Part shown: positions 52,599 through 63,670 of the stretch, one piece after another | Numbering within the stretch: the stretch's first letter is position 1 | Layout of the letters: every line of letters starts with the position of its first letter | Assembly: GCA_024235935.1 (NCBI GenBank) | Contig: JACKLL010000006.1 | Location: 62,001-126,000, forward strand | Origin: Rhodoferax sp. | GTDB lineage: Bacteria; Pseudomonadota; Gammaproteobacteria; Burkholderiales; Burkholderiaceae_C | Direction of reading: 5' to 3' | DNA length: 64,000 bases | Notes under the pieces: model-generated | What the model was told of the DNA's origin: nothing | Databases searched by the model: none | Seen by the model: only the letters and a program-made list of their open reading frames with translations | Position numbers and translations under genes: made by a program

Positions 52599-53663
52599 TT
52601 ACTGAACGACCTGCGCCAGTTCGCCACGGGCATATTGCCCCGCCACGTATTTCAGGCTGTTGCCCTTGATCTTGCTGCCCTGGCCTTCGCAGCCGAACTC
52701 GATGTAGCGCTGCTTGCAGACCTGCCTGGCCGCTTCGCGGGCCGGCTTGAGCCAGTCGCGCGGATCGAATTTCTCCGGATTCTCGGCCATGTATTTGCGC
52801 ACGGCACCAGTCATGGCCAGGCGCACGTCGGTGTCGATGTTGACCTTGCGCACACCGAACTGGATGGCTTTCTGGATTTCCTCGACCGGCACGCCGTAGG
52901 TTTCCTTCATGTTGCCGCCGTACTGGCGGATGATGGCCAGCAGTTCCTGCGGCACCGACGAGGAGCCGTGCATCACCAGGTGGGTGTTGGGCAGGCGGCG
53001 GTGGATTTCCTTGATGCGCTCGATCGCCAGGATGTCGCCGGTGGGCTTGCGCGTGAATTTGTAGGCACCGTGGCTGGTGCCGATGGCGATAGCCAGCGCG
53101 TCGAGCTGGGTGCGGCGCACGAAGTCGGCGGCCTGTTCGGGATCGGTGAGCAGTTGCTCGCGCGTCATCGTCGAGTCGGTGCCATGACCGTCTTCCTTGT
53201 CGCCGCGCATGGTCTCGAGCGAGCCCAGGCAGCCGAGTTCGCCTTCGACCGTGACGCCGGTCGCGTGGGCCATGTCGACCACCTTGCGCGTCACCTCGAC
53301 GTTGTAGTCGTAGCTGGCGATGGTCTTGCCGTCCGCCTCCAGCGAGCCATCCATCATGACCGAGCTGAAGCCCAGGTCGATGGCGCCCTTGCAGACATCG
53401 GGGCTCTGGCCATGGTCCTGGTGCATGACCAGCGGGATATGCGGATAGGACTCGACCGCGGCCGCAATCAGGTGCTTGATGAAGGCTTCGCCCGCATACT
53501 TGCGCGCGCCTGCGCTGGCCTGCAGGATCACCGGCGCACCGACTTCGTCGGCTGCAGCCATCACGGCCTGCACCTGCTCCAGGTTGTTCACATTGAAAGC
53601 CGGAATGCCATAGCCGTTGGCGGCCGCATGGTCCAGCAATTCGCGCATCGAGACGAGTGCCAT
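52599..53663 (-). CDS. fba: class II fructose-bisphosphate aldolase
   Basis: A 354-residue zinc-dependent aldolase of the Calvin-cycle/glycolysis type. Metal and catalytic residues appear in MHQDHGQS, DGSLEADGKT and VEGELGCLGS, with VMHGSSSVP and VRKVNIDTDVR later. The ATG at 53663 begins MALVSMRELLDHA. It is followed by purC after 42 bases. Tandem repeats lie 49-78 bases upstream. Confidence 0.97.
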   Translation of the reverse strand: MALVSMRELLDHAAANGYGIPAFNVNNLEQVQAVMAAADEVGAPVILQASAGARKYAGEAFIKHLIAAAVESYPHIPLVMHQDHGQSPDVCKGAIDLGFSSVMMDGSLEADGKTIASYDYNVEVTRKVVDMAHATGVTVEGELGCLGSLETMRGDKEDGHGTDSTMTREQLLTDPEQAADFVRRTQLDALAIAIGTSHGAYKFTRKPTGDILAIERIKEIHRRLPNTHLVMHGSSSVPQELLAIIRQYGGNMKETYGVPVEEIQKAIQFGVRKVNIDTDVRLAMTGAVRKYMAENPEKFDPRDWLKPAREAARQVCKQRYIEFGCEGQGSKIKGNSLKYVAGQYARGELAQVVQ

Positions 53664-53711
53664 GGTCGAAACTCCCTGAGTGGATTTGGATATCGCGCAG
53701 GCCGATCGCAA

Positions 53712-53741
53712 GAAACCGCGTGGTAACCGGCCTGTAACCGG
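53712..53741 (+). repeat. tandem 11-bp GTAACCG repeats upstream of fba
   Basis: GAAACCG at 53712, GTAACCGG at 53723-53730 and GTAACCGG at 53734-53741 start exactly 11 bases apart, placing them on one face of the helix. Direct repeats with this period are the usual targets of OmpR/PhoB-family regulators. The same pair occurs upstream of pyk. Confidence 0.55.
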
Positions 53742-53843
53742 ACAAATTTTAGCGTGCCGGCATGGCGGACCGGCCTTGGTCGATACTTGGCGCTTTTGCG
53801 CGCACCGCGGCCCCGTCTGCGGACTGACAAGGGCTGACCCGAC

Positions 53844-54563
53844 ATGGATCGCGAATCCACCGACCAAAACCGTTTCAAGACCCGCACCGTCGCCTGGACG
53901 CTGGCCCTGTTCCTGCTGTTTGCGCTGTGGGACACGACCGGGCTGGATCTGCGGCTGGCGCACTGGTTCGGAACCGCCAGCGGCTTCCCGCTGCGTGACC
54001 ACTGGCTGTGGTCCAAGGTGTTGCACGAAGGCGCGCGCCGCGTGGCCTGGACCCTGCAGCTGGTGCTGCTGCTGTCCGTCTGGTGGCCGTTCGGCGTGCT
54101 GCGCAGCCTGACCCGCCGCCAGCGGGTGCACATGTTCGTCGCAGCCATGCTGTGCATCATGGCCATCTCGGTGCTCAAGGACATGAACGCCACCAGCTGC
54201 CCCTGGGACCTGGCGGAGTTCGGTGGCAATGCGATCTATGTGTCGCACTGGAACTGGGGCGTGTTCGATGGCGGTGTCGGTCGCTGCTTCCCGGCCGGCC
54301 ATGCTTCGGCCGCGTTCTGTTTCCTGCCCGGGTATTTCTGGCTGCGCGAGAAATCGCCGCGTGCAGCAAAGATCTGGCTCACCGCCACGCTGGTGGCCGG
54401 CTTCACGATCGGGCTGGCGCAGCAGATCCGTGGCGCCCACTACCTGAGCCACACCCTGTGGACCGGATGGATCTGCTGGATCATCTCGGCCCTGAGCCAT
54501 GGCTTGCTCGAAGGCCCCTGGCGGCGCTTGCCCTTCCTGAACCGCGGCAAGGGCAAGCCCTGA
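53844..54563 (+). CDS. PAP2-family membrane phosphatase
   Basis: A 239-residue membrane protein of the type 2 phosphatidic acid phosphatase family. The phosphatase motifs appear as KDMNATSCPWDL (residues about 112-123), CFPAGHAS and HYLSHTLWTGW. In the first motif the common Arg-Pro is replaced, as is often seen in the LpxT/PgpB-like branch. It may dephosphorylate lipid phosphates such as undecaprenyl pyrophosphate. It sits divergently between fba and pyk. Confidence 0.86.
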   Translation: MDRESTDQNRFKTRTVAWTLALFLLFALWDTTGLDLRLAHWFGTASGFPLRDHWLWSKVLHEGARRVAWTLQLVLLLSVWWPFGVLRSLTRRQRVHMFVAAMLCIMAISVLKDMNATSCPWDLAEFGGNAIYVSHWNWGVFDGGVGRCFPAGHASAAFCFLPGYFWLREKSPRAAKIWLTATLVAGFTIGLAQQIRGAHYLSHTLWTGWICWIISALSHGLLEGPWRRLPFLNRGKGKP

Positions 54564-54614
54564 GCGCGGCCGCAGTGCGACGGCCGGCGGCCAGCCGGGA
54601 CGCCGCGCAAACCC

Positions 54615-56051
<1,437 letters not shown>

Positions 56052-56093
56052 GGTGGTGTCTCCGTTCTTGATCGGGCGATTCTCCCATCGAAA

Positions 56094-56111
56094 CGGTTAC
56101 CGACCGGTTAC
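56094..56111 (-). repeat. tandem 11-bp GTAACCG repeats upstream of pyk
   Basis: On the minus strand GTAACCG occurs at 56111-56105 and 56100-56094, again 11 bases apart. This matches the repeat upstream of fba and sits in the pgk-pyk gap, a normal operator position for pyk. Confidence 0.55.
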
Positions 56112-56146
56112 GCCGCATCGGCAGCGCGCCCGGCCCCGGTCGGGTG

Positions 56147-57355
56147 TCAGCCCTTGGCGCGCCGCGCCAGGATCTCGAACGCCGGCAGCGTCTTGCCCTC
56201 GAGCACCTCGAGAAAGGCTCCCCCACCGGTGGAGATGTAGCCGATGTCCTTCTCGATGCCGTACTTGGCGATGGCGGCCAGCGTATCGCCACCACCGGCA
56301 ATGGAGAAGGCGTCGCTGTCGGCAATGGCCTTGGCAATGCGCTTGGTGCCGCCTTCGAAGGCGGCGAATTCGAACACGCCCACCGGACCGTTCCAGACGA
56401 TGGTGCCGGCACCCTCGAGCTGCTCGGCGAGCTGGCTGGCGGTCTGTGGTCCGATGTCCAGGATCATGTCGTCATCTTCCACGTCGCTGGCGGCCTTGAC
56501 CGTGGCCTTGGCATCGGCCTTGAACTCCTTGGCGGTCACGACATCGGTCGGGATCGGCACCGCGGCGCCACGTGCCGTCATCGCCAGGATGACGGCCTTG
56601 GCTTCTTCCAGCAGGTCCGGCTCGGCCAGGCTCTTGCCGATCTTGAGCCCGGCAGCCAGCATGAAGGTGTTGGCAATGCCGCCGCCGACGATGAGCTGGT
56701 CCACGTTCGCGGCCAGGCTCTTGAGGATCGTCAGTTTGGTCGAGACCTTGGAGCCGGCCACGATGGCCACCAGCGGCCGGCGCGGCGCCGTCAAGGCCTT
56801 GGTGATGGCGTCGATCTCGGCGGCCAGCAGCGGGCCGGCACAGGCGATGGGTGCGAACTGGGCGATGCCGTAGGTGCTGGCCTCGGCCCGGTGCGCCGTC
56901 CCGAACGCATCATGCACGAAGATGTCGCACAGGGCCGCCATCTTGCGCGCCAGCGTCTCGCTGTTCTTCTTCTCGCCGACATTGATGCGGCAGTTCTCCA
57001 GCATGACCACCTGGCCCGGCTCCAGCGCACGGCCGTCGAGCAGGAAGCCGTCGGTCCAGTTGGACACCAGCGGCACGTCCTGCTTGAGCAGTTCGGCGAG
57101 CCGCGCTGCCACAGGCGCCAGCGAGTCCGCCGGTGTGAAACTGCCTTCGGCCGGACGGCCCAGATGGGAGGTCACCATGACGGCGGCACCGGCCTCGAGC
57201 GCCATGCGCACGCAGCCGACCGAGGCGCGGATGCGCGTGTCCTCCGTGATCCGGCCTTCGTCATCCTGCGGCACATTGAGGTCGGCCCGGATGAAAACCC
57301 GTTTGCCGGCTACTTCACCGCGGGCACAAAGATCGGAAAAACGAATGAATTCCAT
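56147..57355 (-). CDS. pgk: phosphoglycerate kinase
   Basis: A 402-residue glycolytic kinase. RVFIRADLNVPQDD lies near residue 19, the substrate loop SHLGRP near residue 63, and the nucleotide site includes GGGIANTF and SIAGGGDTLAAI. The ATG at 57355 begins MEFIRFSDLCARG. It lies upstream of pyk in the usual beta-proteobacterial order pgk-pyk-fba. Confidence 0.97.
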   Translation of the reverse strand: MEFIRFSDLCARGEVAGKRVFIRADLNVPQDDEGRITEDTRIRASVGCVRMALEAGAAVMVTSHLGRPAEGSFTPADSLAPVAARLAELLKQDVPLVSNWTDGFLLDGRALEPGQVVMLENCRINVGEKKNSETLARKMAALCDIFVHDAFGTAHRAEASTYGIAQFAPIACAGPLLAAEIDAITKALTAPRRPLVAIVAGSKVSTKLTILKSLAANVDQLIVGGGIANTFMLAAGLKIGKSLAEPDLLEEAKAVILAMTARGAAVPIPTDVVTAKEFKADAKATVKAASDVEDDDMILDIGPQTASQLAEQLEGAGTIVWNGPVGVFEFAAFEGGTKRIAKAIADSDAFSIAGGGDTLAAIAKYGIEKDIGYISTGGGAFLEVLEGKTLPAFEILARRAKG

Positions 57356-57394
57356 GGCACCAAACTCCCCTTGAACCGGATTGACTGCAAACCT

Positions 57395-57432
57395 TGCCGC
57401 ACCGGCACACCGTGTGGCGCGCCGGTGCGGCA
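57395..57432 (-). terminator. strong hairpin between eptA and pgk
   Basis: TGCCGCACCGGC (57395-57406) and GCCGGTGCGGCA (57421-57432) form a perfect twelve-base stem around 14 bases. It follows the eptA stop by 21 bases on the minus strand. Without a T-run it may be a Rho-aided terminator or a structured pgk leader. Confidence 0.5.
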
Positions 57433-57453
57433 TCTCGTTCCAAATTGTAGGCG

Positions 57454-59136
57454 TCAGCGACAGGCGGCAAACCAGTCGAGGTCCTTGCGGTACAGATCGG
57501 TCTTCACATCCAGCAGGCCCAGCATGGCATGGAACAGGTTGTCGTGGCTGAGCTTGTCGGCCGCACGGGTCTTCAGGCAATCGCTGCGCAGCCCGAGGCG
57601 ATCGCGCATGGCATCCGACAACCAGCTGATCATCGGCACATGGGTCTGGGTGTCGGGCGCCAGCGCATACGGAAGCCCGTGCAGGTACAGGTTGTTCTCG
57701 CCCAGCGATTCTCCGTGGTCCGACAGGTAGAGCATGGCCGAGTCGTAGGCATCGGCCTGCGGCTTGCTGCTGAGCCATTGCACCGTCGAGGCCAGCACAT
57801 GGTCGGCATACAGAATGGTGTTGTCATAGGCATTGACCAGTTGTTCACGCGGGCACTCCTGCAACACATTGCTCGTGCATTCGGGCATGAATGCCTTGAA
57901 GGCCGGCGGGCTGCGGCGGAAGTAGGCCGGCCCGTGGCTGCCCATCTGGTGCAGGACCAGCACCACGCCACGGGCGCGTCGGGCCGGATCGAGCGCCGCA
58001 ATACGCTGGTCCAGGTCCTTGAGCATGACCTCGTCATAGCACTCGCCGTCGTTGCAAAGCTCCGGGAGCTTCAAGTTGTAGGTGTCGGCATGTGCCACCC
58101 GGTCACACAAGCCCTTGCAGCCGGATTGGTTGTCGATCCACAACACGGCCAGTCCGGCGCGCTGCAGCACGTCCAGCAGGTTCTCGTAGGGCTGGCGGGA
58201 GGACTCGTAGGCGTCCTTGTCCAGATGCGAGAACATGCAGGGCAGCGAGGTCTGGGTGTTGGTGCCGCAGGATCGAACAGCGCTGTAATAGGTCAACTGG
58301 CCGACGCCGCTGGCCGCGAGCCGCTCCAGCTGCGGATTGGTCGGGCGCGCATAGCCGCCGAGCGAAAAGTTGGCGGCCCGCGCCGTCTCGCCGACGACCA
58401 GCACCACCAGCGGCACCCGCCCGGCGGCCGCCGGGCCCGCGCCCAGGTGCGCATCGAGGCCGATCGGCTGGCGCGTCTTGCTGACGTGAAAGAAAGCGTC
58501 GCCGGCCAGTTTGCCACTGGCATACAGGGTATTGAGCGGATTGACCAGGTAGCGCACCTGCTTGTGGTTGCGCATCAGCGAGGCCAGGTCCTGGAACATC
58601 AGCAGCGTCACCAGCAACAGCACCGTCAGACCGAGTGCGGCACCGGCCAGGTTGCGCCACGCCTGTGGCCACAGTGGGCGAAACGTCAGCCGCTGGCGCA
58701 TCAGCCACCAGCCCGGAACCACCACCAGCAGCAGCACGACCAGCAGCATCGTCCAGGACAGCAGGTCGCGCACCTCGCGCACATCGGTATTGGCCACGTT
58801 GGCCATCATTGTTGCGTCGATGACCACGCCGTACTGCAGCATGAAATAGCTGTTGGCGGCAGCCGTGATGATCAGCAGCAGCAGGACCGGCCGCAGCAGA
58901 CCCTTCCACGCGATCAGGCTCAGCAGCATATGCAGCGCCGCCACGATCCACACGAACAGGCCGACGGCAAACGCGACGCCGCGGGCCCCCGCCAGCTCGG
59001 GCAGCGGCCAGACCGTGCGCCACAAGGGAAGATTGCCGGCCAACGCCAACCAGACGCTGACGAGCAGGATCAGCATGGCCGGTCGCCAGCCCCGGTCGGG
59101 CGCGGGAATGGTCACGGACTCAAAGCGCGAAGGCAT
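57454..59136 (-). CDS. eptA: lipid A phosphoethanolamine transferase (EptA-like)
   Basis: A 560-residue enzyme with about five N-terminal membrane helices and a periplasmic sulfatase-fold domain. The metal site VVGETARAANFSL includes the early Glu, the Thr nucleophile is in CGTNTQTSLPCM, and the late site is YLSDHGESLGENNLYLHG. It adds phosphoethanolamine to lipid A, giving resistance to cationic peptides. It is divergent from a GT39-family gene. Confidence 0.93.
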   Translation of the reverse strand: MPSRFESVTIPAPDRGWRPAMLILLVSVWLALAGNLPLWRTVWPLPELAGARGVAFAVGLFVWIVAALHMLLSLIAWKGLLRPVLLLLIITAAANSYFMLQYGVVIDATMMANVANTDVREVRDLLSWTMLLVVLLLVVVPGWWLMRQRLTFRPLWPQAWRNLAGAALGLTVLLLVTLLMFQDLASLMRNHKQVRYLVNPLNTLYASGKLAGDAFFHVSKTRQPIGLDAHLGAGPAAAGRVPLVVLVVGETARAANFSLGGYARPTNPQLERLAASGVGQLTYYSAVRSCGTNTQTSLPCMFSHLDKDAYESSRQPYENLLDVLQRAGLAVLWIDNQSGCKGLCDRVAHADTYNLKLPELCNDGECYDEVMLKDLDQRIAALDPARRARGVVLVLHQMGSHGPAYFRRSPPAFKAFMPECTSNVLQECPREQLVNAYDNTILYADHVLASTVQWLSSKPQADAYDSAMLYLSDHGESLGENNLYLHGLPYALAPDTQTHVPMISWLSDAMRDRLGLRSDCLKTRAADKLSHDNLFHAMLGLLDVKTDLYRKDLDWFAACR

Positions 59137-59360
59137 CGGATTTCCAGATCAAGGCGTCGCAATGGGGTCAACGGCCTGGTGCAGATGCGCGTTCGCCACG
59201 GCGAAGTGCGCGCGTGCCACAGGCCGCGCAGCCGGCAAGACGAAGCCCGACTGCGCCCGGAATTGTCGCCTACCAGGCCCGCACCAGCCGGCCTGGGGAT
59301 ACAGGTCGCAACGATGCGGGGCCTCGGTCTCGGCTACGATCGCACCGGCCCGAACCCACG

Positions 59361-60881
59361 ATGCAACATCCCCACTTGCCTGCAACTGGCAACAGCCCTG
59401 GCGCCTACCGACGCGCCACCCAGCTCTACATCCTCGTCTTTTGCCTGGCCTGGTGGGGCATCTACCTGCTCGGGCGCCACGCGCTGGACGGCCGTGACAT
59501 GGTCGAGGCCTTCGCCTGGGGCCAGGAGTGGCAATGGGGCACCAACAAGCACCCGCCGATGTCGGGCTGGATGGCTGCGGCCTGGTTTGCGCTTTTGCCG
59601 ACCACGGATGCGATGTTCTACCTGCTCAACCAGGTCAATCTGGCACTCGCCCTGTGGCTGCTCGCGCTGGCCATGCGCTGCTTGATGACCTGGGAGCAGG
59701 TGCTGCTGGCCATCGTACTGACCTCTCTGGGAACCCATTTCGGCCCCGACCAGGGCTTCAAGTTCAACGCCAATACCGCCTTGCTGCCCTTTGTGGCCGG
59801 CTTCACCTGGAGTCTGCTGCGCGGGCTGTCCAGCGACCGGTGGCGCTGGTTCGTGCTGGCAGGCGTGTTTGCCGCCGGCGCACTGCTGACCAAGTATTTC
59901 GCGCTGGTGCTGATCGCGGCCATCGGTCTGGGCATCACAGCCGTGGTGCGGCCGAAAGCGGCCCTGCTGGCCCAGGCCTGCGGCGTGATGGCCACAACCG
60001 GCATGGTGCTGTGCGCACCGCATGTCGTGTGGTCGATCCGGCACGGCTGGCCGACGCTGCACTACATGCACGAGAGCCACGTGGCCACCCATACGGCCTC
60101 CGACCTGATGGCCTACGCGGTCACGACGGGGGACTATCTTCATTTCAGCGCCCTGGCGATCCTGGTCTGGGCGGGCAGTCTGTGGCGCCTGCGCATCACC
60201 GATGTGCCGGCGCCACGCAGGTCGCCCGGCATAGGCTTGGCGATTCTGGTCCTGTGCCTGGTACTGACCCTGATCGCCGCCTGGATCCAGCGCCTGCTTC
60301 CGATCTCGCCGTGGCTGATCCCGGCATTCCTGTTCGTCGGCTGGGCACTGGTCGACCTCACGCCAGCCGGCATCGATACCGGGACGGTGGCGCGACGCGC
60401 CGGCATGGCGGCCCTGGTGGTTCTGCTGGTGTCCGCCGTGGCTGGCGCGCTTGTGGACGCCCAGTACCGGGAACGCCTCCGTGCAGCACCTGACGCACTG
60501 CCACCGCTGCTGGCGCGCGACGTGGCTGTGCAGTACCGCCAGGCCTATGGGCAGCGCATCGCATATGTGGCGGGCAATTTCCCGCTGCCCTACAACATTG
60601 CGTTCTATTCGCAAGACCATCCGCATGCCCTGTCCGGACTGGATCCGGCGCAATCACCGTGGATCGACGCCCGGTCCCTGGCCGAGGGCAACCATGTGGT
60701 GGTCTGCGGCACGCTGACATTTGCCGCCGACCCGGATCCTGCATGTGCCACGGCCGCAGCCCAGCAGTTCGGCACGCCGGACCAGGTACGACAACTGAGC
60801 TACCCGGTGCACGACCCGAAGACCGGAGAGGCCGGGCAACAACGCTTCACGCTGCTGATGTGGAAGCCGGCCGGGCACTGA
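59361..60881 (+). CDS. GT39/ArnT-like membrane glycosyltransferase
   Basis: A 506-residue protein with about eleven membrane helices and a C-terminal soluble part. The first loop has DGRDMVEAFAWGQEWQWGTN and KHPPMSGW, as in the polyprenyl-phosphate-dependent PMT_2/ArnT group, where acidic loop residues are catalytic. It may transfer a sugar to lipid A or another envelope target. Divergence from eptA supports an envelope role. The 224 bases between the two genes hold TACGAT at 59335-59340 as a weak -10. Confidence 0.85.
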   Translation: MQHPHLPATGNSPGAYRRATQLYILVFCLAWWGIYLLGRHALDGRDMVEAFAWGQEWQWGTNKHPPMSGWMAAAWFALLPTTDAMFYLLNQVNLALALWLLALAMRCLMTWEQVLLAIVLTSLGTHFGPDQGFKFNANTALLPFVAGFTWSLLRGLSSDRWRWFVLAGVFAAGALLTKYFALVLIAAIGLGITAVVRPKAALLAQACGVMATTGMVLCAPHVVWSIRHGWPTLHYMHESHVATHTASDLMAYAVTTGDYLHFSALAILVWAGSLWRLRITDVPAPRRSPGIGLAILVLCLVLTLIAAWIQRLLPISPWLIPAFLFVGWALVDLTPAGIDTGTVARRAGMAALVVLLVSAVAGALVDAQYRERLRAAPDALPPLLARDVAVQYRQAYGQRIAYVAGNFPLPYNIAFYSQDHPHALSGLDPAQSPWIDARSLAEGNHVVVCGTLTFAADPDPACATAAAQQFGTPDQVRQLSYPVHDPKTGEAGQQRFTLLMWKPAGH

Positions 60882-60902
60882 CGCGCGCGTCCGGCCAAAG
60901 TC

Positions 60903-61238
60903 TCACCAGCCCAGGCCCAGGTGCAAGGGCATGTAGACCGCCATACCGGCGACGATGGTGAACAGCACGTCCTTGCGCCAGAAATAAACCGCCGCGCCGA
61001 CGATGCCCGCATACAGCCGCGCATCCTTCCACGTGTCCATCAAATGGCCGTTCACCATCACCACCTCCGGCACCACCACCGCGGCCAGCGCGGCAATCGG
61101 CGCGTACTGCAGACCGCGCTGGGCCCAGTGCGGCATGGTCCAGGTCCGGTTGGAAAACAGGAAGAACGCCCGCGTGATCACCGTGACCACGGCCAGGCCG
61201 AGCACGATGACTACCGTATGCCAGTTGATGTCCGTCAT
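60903..61238 (-). CDS. azlD: AzlD-family branched-chain amino acid export subunit
   Basis: A 111-residue hydrophobic protein with about four helices (VVIVLGLAVVTVITRAFF at the start). AzlD works with AzlC as the small subunit of a branched-chain amino acid exporter. Its ATG overlaps the azlC stop in ATGA at 61235-61238. Confidence 0.9.
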   Translation of the reverse strand: MTDINWHTVVIVLGLAVVTVITRAFFLFSNRTWTMPHWAQRGLQYAPIAALAAVVVPEVVMVNGHLMDTWKDARLYAGIVGAAVYFWRKDVLFTIVAGMAVYMPLHLGLGW

Positions 61239-61972
61239 GACTTCAACACTTCCACCCGGTGGGGCTGCAGCTTCTCCATCGTCATGCACAGGATCACGGC
61301 TGCACCGATGGCCACGATGATGTTGAGTTTGAGTGGGAGCGCGAACGCGGCAACCCCGACCGCACCCGCCACCGATGCGGACAGCAGGCGCAGCCGGGTC
61401 GTCGCCAGCGAACACAGGATGCCGATCAGGCACAGAATGCCGGCGAACCCCAGGCCCCAGCTCTGGGGCACGAAGTTGGCCAGCGCGATGCCGACCAGGC
61501 TGGAGATGATCCACGCGCCCCAGTTCATCAGGTTGCTGCCGGCCAGATAGGCCTGCTGCGCCATCCGCCCCGCATCGTCGCCGGCCGGGTGCGGATAACG
61601 CCGTACGAACCACACATAGCTCAGGTCAGCCGTGAAATAGCCATTCACCACGCGCTGCCAGGTCGGCAAATGCGACAGGTAATGGTGCAGGTGCAGGCTG
61701 AACACGACGAAACGCAGATTGACACAAAAGCCGGTGGCCCAGATCACCCACAGGGGCGCGCCCGCCAGGATCAGCGGAATCGACGCCAGTTGGGAACTGC
61801 CGGCAAACACCAGCAAGGCCATCAGCAGCGACTCGACCAGGCCGATGCCAGACTTCACCATGGCCACACCGGTCATCAGGCCCCAGGCAGCGATGCCGGG
61901 TGCCGGACGCAGAAAGTCTCGCAGGCCCACCTTGAATTCCGGGTGGGTATAGTGGTTGCGCAGGAAAAACAT
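61235..61972 (-). CDS. azlC: AzlC-family branched-chain amino acid export subunit
   Basis: A 245-residue protein with about six helices. FAGSSQLASIPLI and NLRFVVFSLHLHHYL are typical of AzlC. It overlaps fmt by one base (TGATG) and azlD by four, so def, fmt, azlC and azlD form one unit. Confidence 0.92.
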   Translation of the reverse strand: MFFLRNHYTHPEFKVGLRDFLRPAPGIAAWGLMTGVAMVKSGIGLVESLLMALLVFAGSSQLASIPLILAGAPLWVIWATGFCVNLRFVVFSLHLHHYLSHLPTWQRVVNGYFTADLSYVWFVRRYPHPAGDDAGRMAQQAYLAGSNLMNWGAWIISSLVGIALANFVPQSWGLGFAGILCLIGILCSLATTRLRLLSASVAGAVGVAAFALPLKLNIIVAIGAAVILCMTMEKLQPHRVEVLKS

Positions 61973-62985
61973 CAGTCGGATTCGGCGCTGCGGCCCAGCC
62001 GCGTCCCTGTCGGCAAGGGCTGACCGCGAAGAAAGTCACTGCAGGCCAACCGCCGCGCACCTGCGCGCTGAAGTTCGTGAATACGCAGCGCACCCGAGCC
62101 ACAGGCGACCACGATTCCGTGCGCGTCGGCGCTCAGCACGCTGCCGGGGGCAAGGTCCGCCGCGGGGCTGCCGGGTTCCGGCACGGCGCGCCAGATCTTG
62201 AGCACCTCATCCCCGCAGGTCGTCCAGGCGCCGGGCGTAGGATCAAAGGCGCGGATGCTGCAACCGATCTGCTGCGCGCTGCGGCGCCAGTCGATCTCGG
62301 CTTCGGCCTTGTTCACCTTGTCGGCATAGCTCACGCCGTCCGCCGGCTGTGGTTGCGCATCCAGCGGGCCCTGCTGCGCCGCGTCGAGCACCTCGACGAC
62401 CAGCTCCGCGCCCAGCGCGGCCAGCCGGTCGTGCAGCCGCCCGGTGGTGTCGGCATCGATACCCTCGTGGTGGATGGGAATGGCCTGCTGGCGCAGCACG
62501 GCACCGGTGTCCAGCCCGGCATCCATCTGCATGATGCAGACACCGATCTGCGCATCGCCCGCCTCGACGGCCCGGTGGATAGGCGCCGCCCCGCGCCAGC
62601 GCGGCAACAGCGATCCATGGATATTGATGCAGCCCAGCCCGGCACCGCCCTGACTGCGGTCGCGCATGGCGTCGAGCACCCATTGGGGCAGGATCAGGCC
62701 ATAGGCGGCGACCACCATGGCGTCGGCCCGCGCCTCCAGGATGGCCTCGCGTGCGGCCGCTGCGTCGTCGGGATAACGACCGTCGAGCCGCAGGCTACGC
62801 GGCTGGGCCAACGGGATCGCGTGCTGCACGGCAAAGTCCTTGACCGCAGACGCCTGCATCTTCATGCCGCGGCCCGCCGGTCGGTCGGGCTGCGTCAGCA
62901 CCAGCGCAATGTCGAAACCATGCGCATGCAACTGCCGCAGCGCTACCGCGGCAAATTCCGGCGTACCGGCAAAGATCAGCCTCAA
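61972..62985 (-). CDS. fmt: methionyl-tRNA formyltransferase
   Basis: A 337-residue enzyme that formylates initiator Met-tRNA. FAGTPEFAAVAL starts the formyltransferase domain, and INIHGSLLPRWRGAAPI carries the conserved Asn-x-His-x-Ser-Leu-Leu motif. The start codon is TTG at 62985, inside a TTGA overlap with the def stop; no ATG is available. The C-terminal OB-like domain follows from about residue 210. Confidence 0.96.
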   Translation of the reverse strand: MRLIFAGTPEFAAVALRQLHAHGFDIALVLTQPDRPAGRGMKMQASAVKDFAVQHAIPLAQPRSLRLDGRYPDDAAAAREAILEARADAMVVAAYGLILPQWVLDAMRDRSQGGAGLGCINIHGSLLPRWRGAAPIHRAVEAGDAQIGVCIMQMDAGLDTGAVLRQQAIPIHHEGIDADTTGRLHDRLAALGAELVVEVLDAAQQGPLDAQPQPADGVSYADKVNKAEAEIDWRRSAQQIGCSIRAFDPTPGAWTTCGDEVLKIWRAVPEPGSPAADLAPGSVLSADAHGIVVACGSGALRIHELQRAGARRLACSDFLRGQPLPTGTRLGRSAESD

Positions 62986-63491
62986 TCGCGCTCCTCGCGC
63001 TGCAACTTGCGCATCTTGGTCTTGATGCGGTTGCGTTTGAGCGGCGACAGGTATTCGACGAAGACCTTGCCCATCAGGTGGTCCATCTCGTGCTGGATGC
63101 AGACGGCCAGCATCTCCCGGGCCTCGACGGTATGCGTCTTGCCGTCGGCATCCAGCGCCTGGACCCGCACCGCATCGAAGCGCTCGACACCGTCATAGAT
63201 ACCCGGCACCGACAGGCAGCCTTCCTCGTTGACGTGTTTTTCTGCGCTGCTCCATACGATGGTGGGATTGATCAGCACCAGCGGCTGGTCGCGCTCCTCC
63301 GAGATGTCGATGACAATGACACGCTCGTGCACGTCGACCTGGGTCGCGGCCAGGCCTATGCCCTTGGCGTCGTACATGGTCTCGAGCATGTCGGCCACCA
63401 GCGTACGGATGCGGTCATCGACCTCCTGCACCGGTTTGGCCACCTTGTGCAATTTGGGATCGGGATAACAAAGAATGGGTAACAAAGCCAT
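62982..63491 (-). CDS. def: peptide deformylase
   Basis: A 169-residue metalloenzyme that removes the formyl group from new proteins. The three motifs are GIGLAATQ (residues 44-51), EGCLSVPG (about 89-96) and HEMDHLMG (about 133-140), which supply the Gln, Cys and His metal ligands and the catalytic Glu. It is first of the def-fmt-azlCD operon, and its AT-rich upstream region 63492-63670 is shared with the divergent LysM gene. Confidence 0.97.
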   Translation of the reverse strand: MALLPILCYPDPKLHKVAKPVQEVDDRIRTLVADMLETMYDAKGIGLAATQVDVHERVIVIDISEERDQPLVLINPTIVWSSAEKHVNEEGCLSVPGIYDGVERFDAVRVQALDADGKTHTVEAREMLAVCIQHEMDHLMGKVFVEYLSPLKRNRIKTKMRKLQREERD

Positions 63492-63528
63492 GGTTTCTAT
63501 TCAAAGATGTCGCTATTTTCGCTAATTT

Positions 63529-63540
63529 CACACTTGTGAG
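63529..63540. promoter_or_regulatory. TCACA-CT-TGTGA inverted repeat in the def/LysM divergent region
   Basis: Five-base arms around two bases, 38 bases upstream of the def ATG. The surrounding 180 bases are AT-rich for this genome and must hold both promoters. TTGAGC around 63579 followed by TATCAA is a weak candidate for the LysM gene. Confidence 0.25.
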
Positions 63541-63670
63541 TACAGGCACACGACAGAAAACGTTGCCCAATCAAGGACTTGAGCGCAAAATCGTGCGTGA
63601 TTTATCAAGATTCTCCCGGCGCCGCAACGCCATCGTCTTCCAGTCCCGGAGGCCGGCAGAGGCAACCACC

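Noticed and set aside
63529..63540. A CRP site near def
   Set aside because: CRP sites are TGTGA-N6-TCACA; here the arms are in the reverse order with two bases between them.
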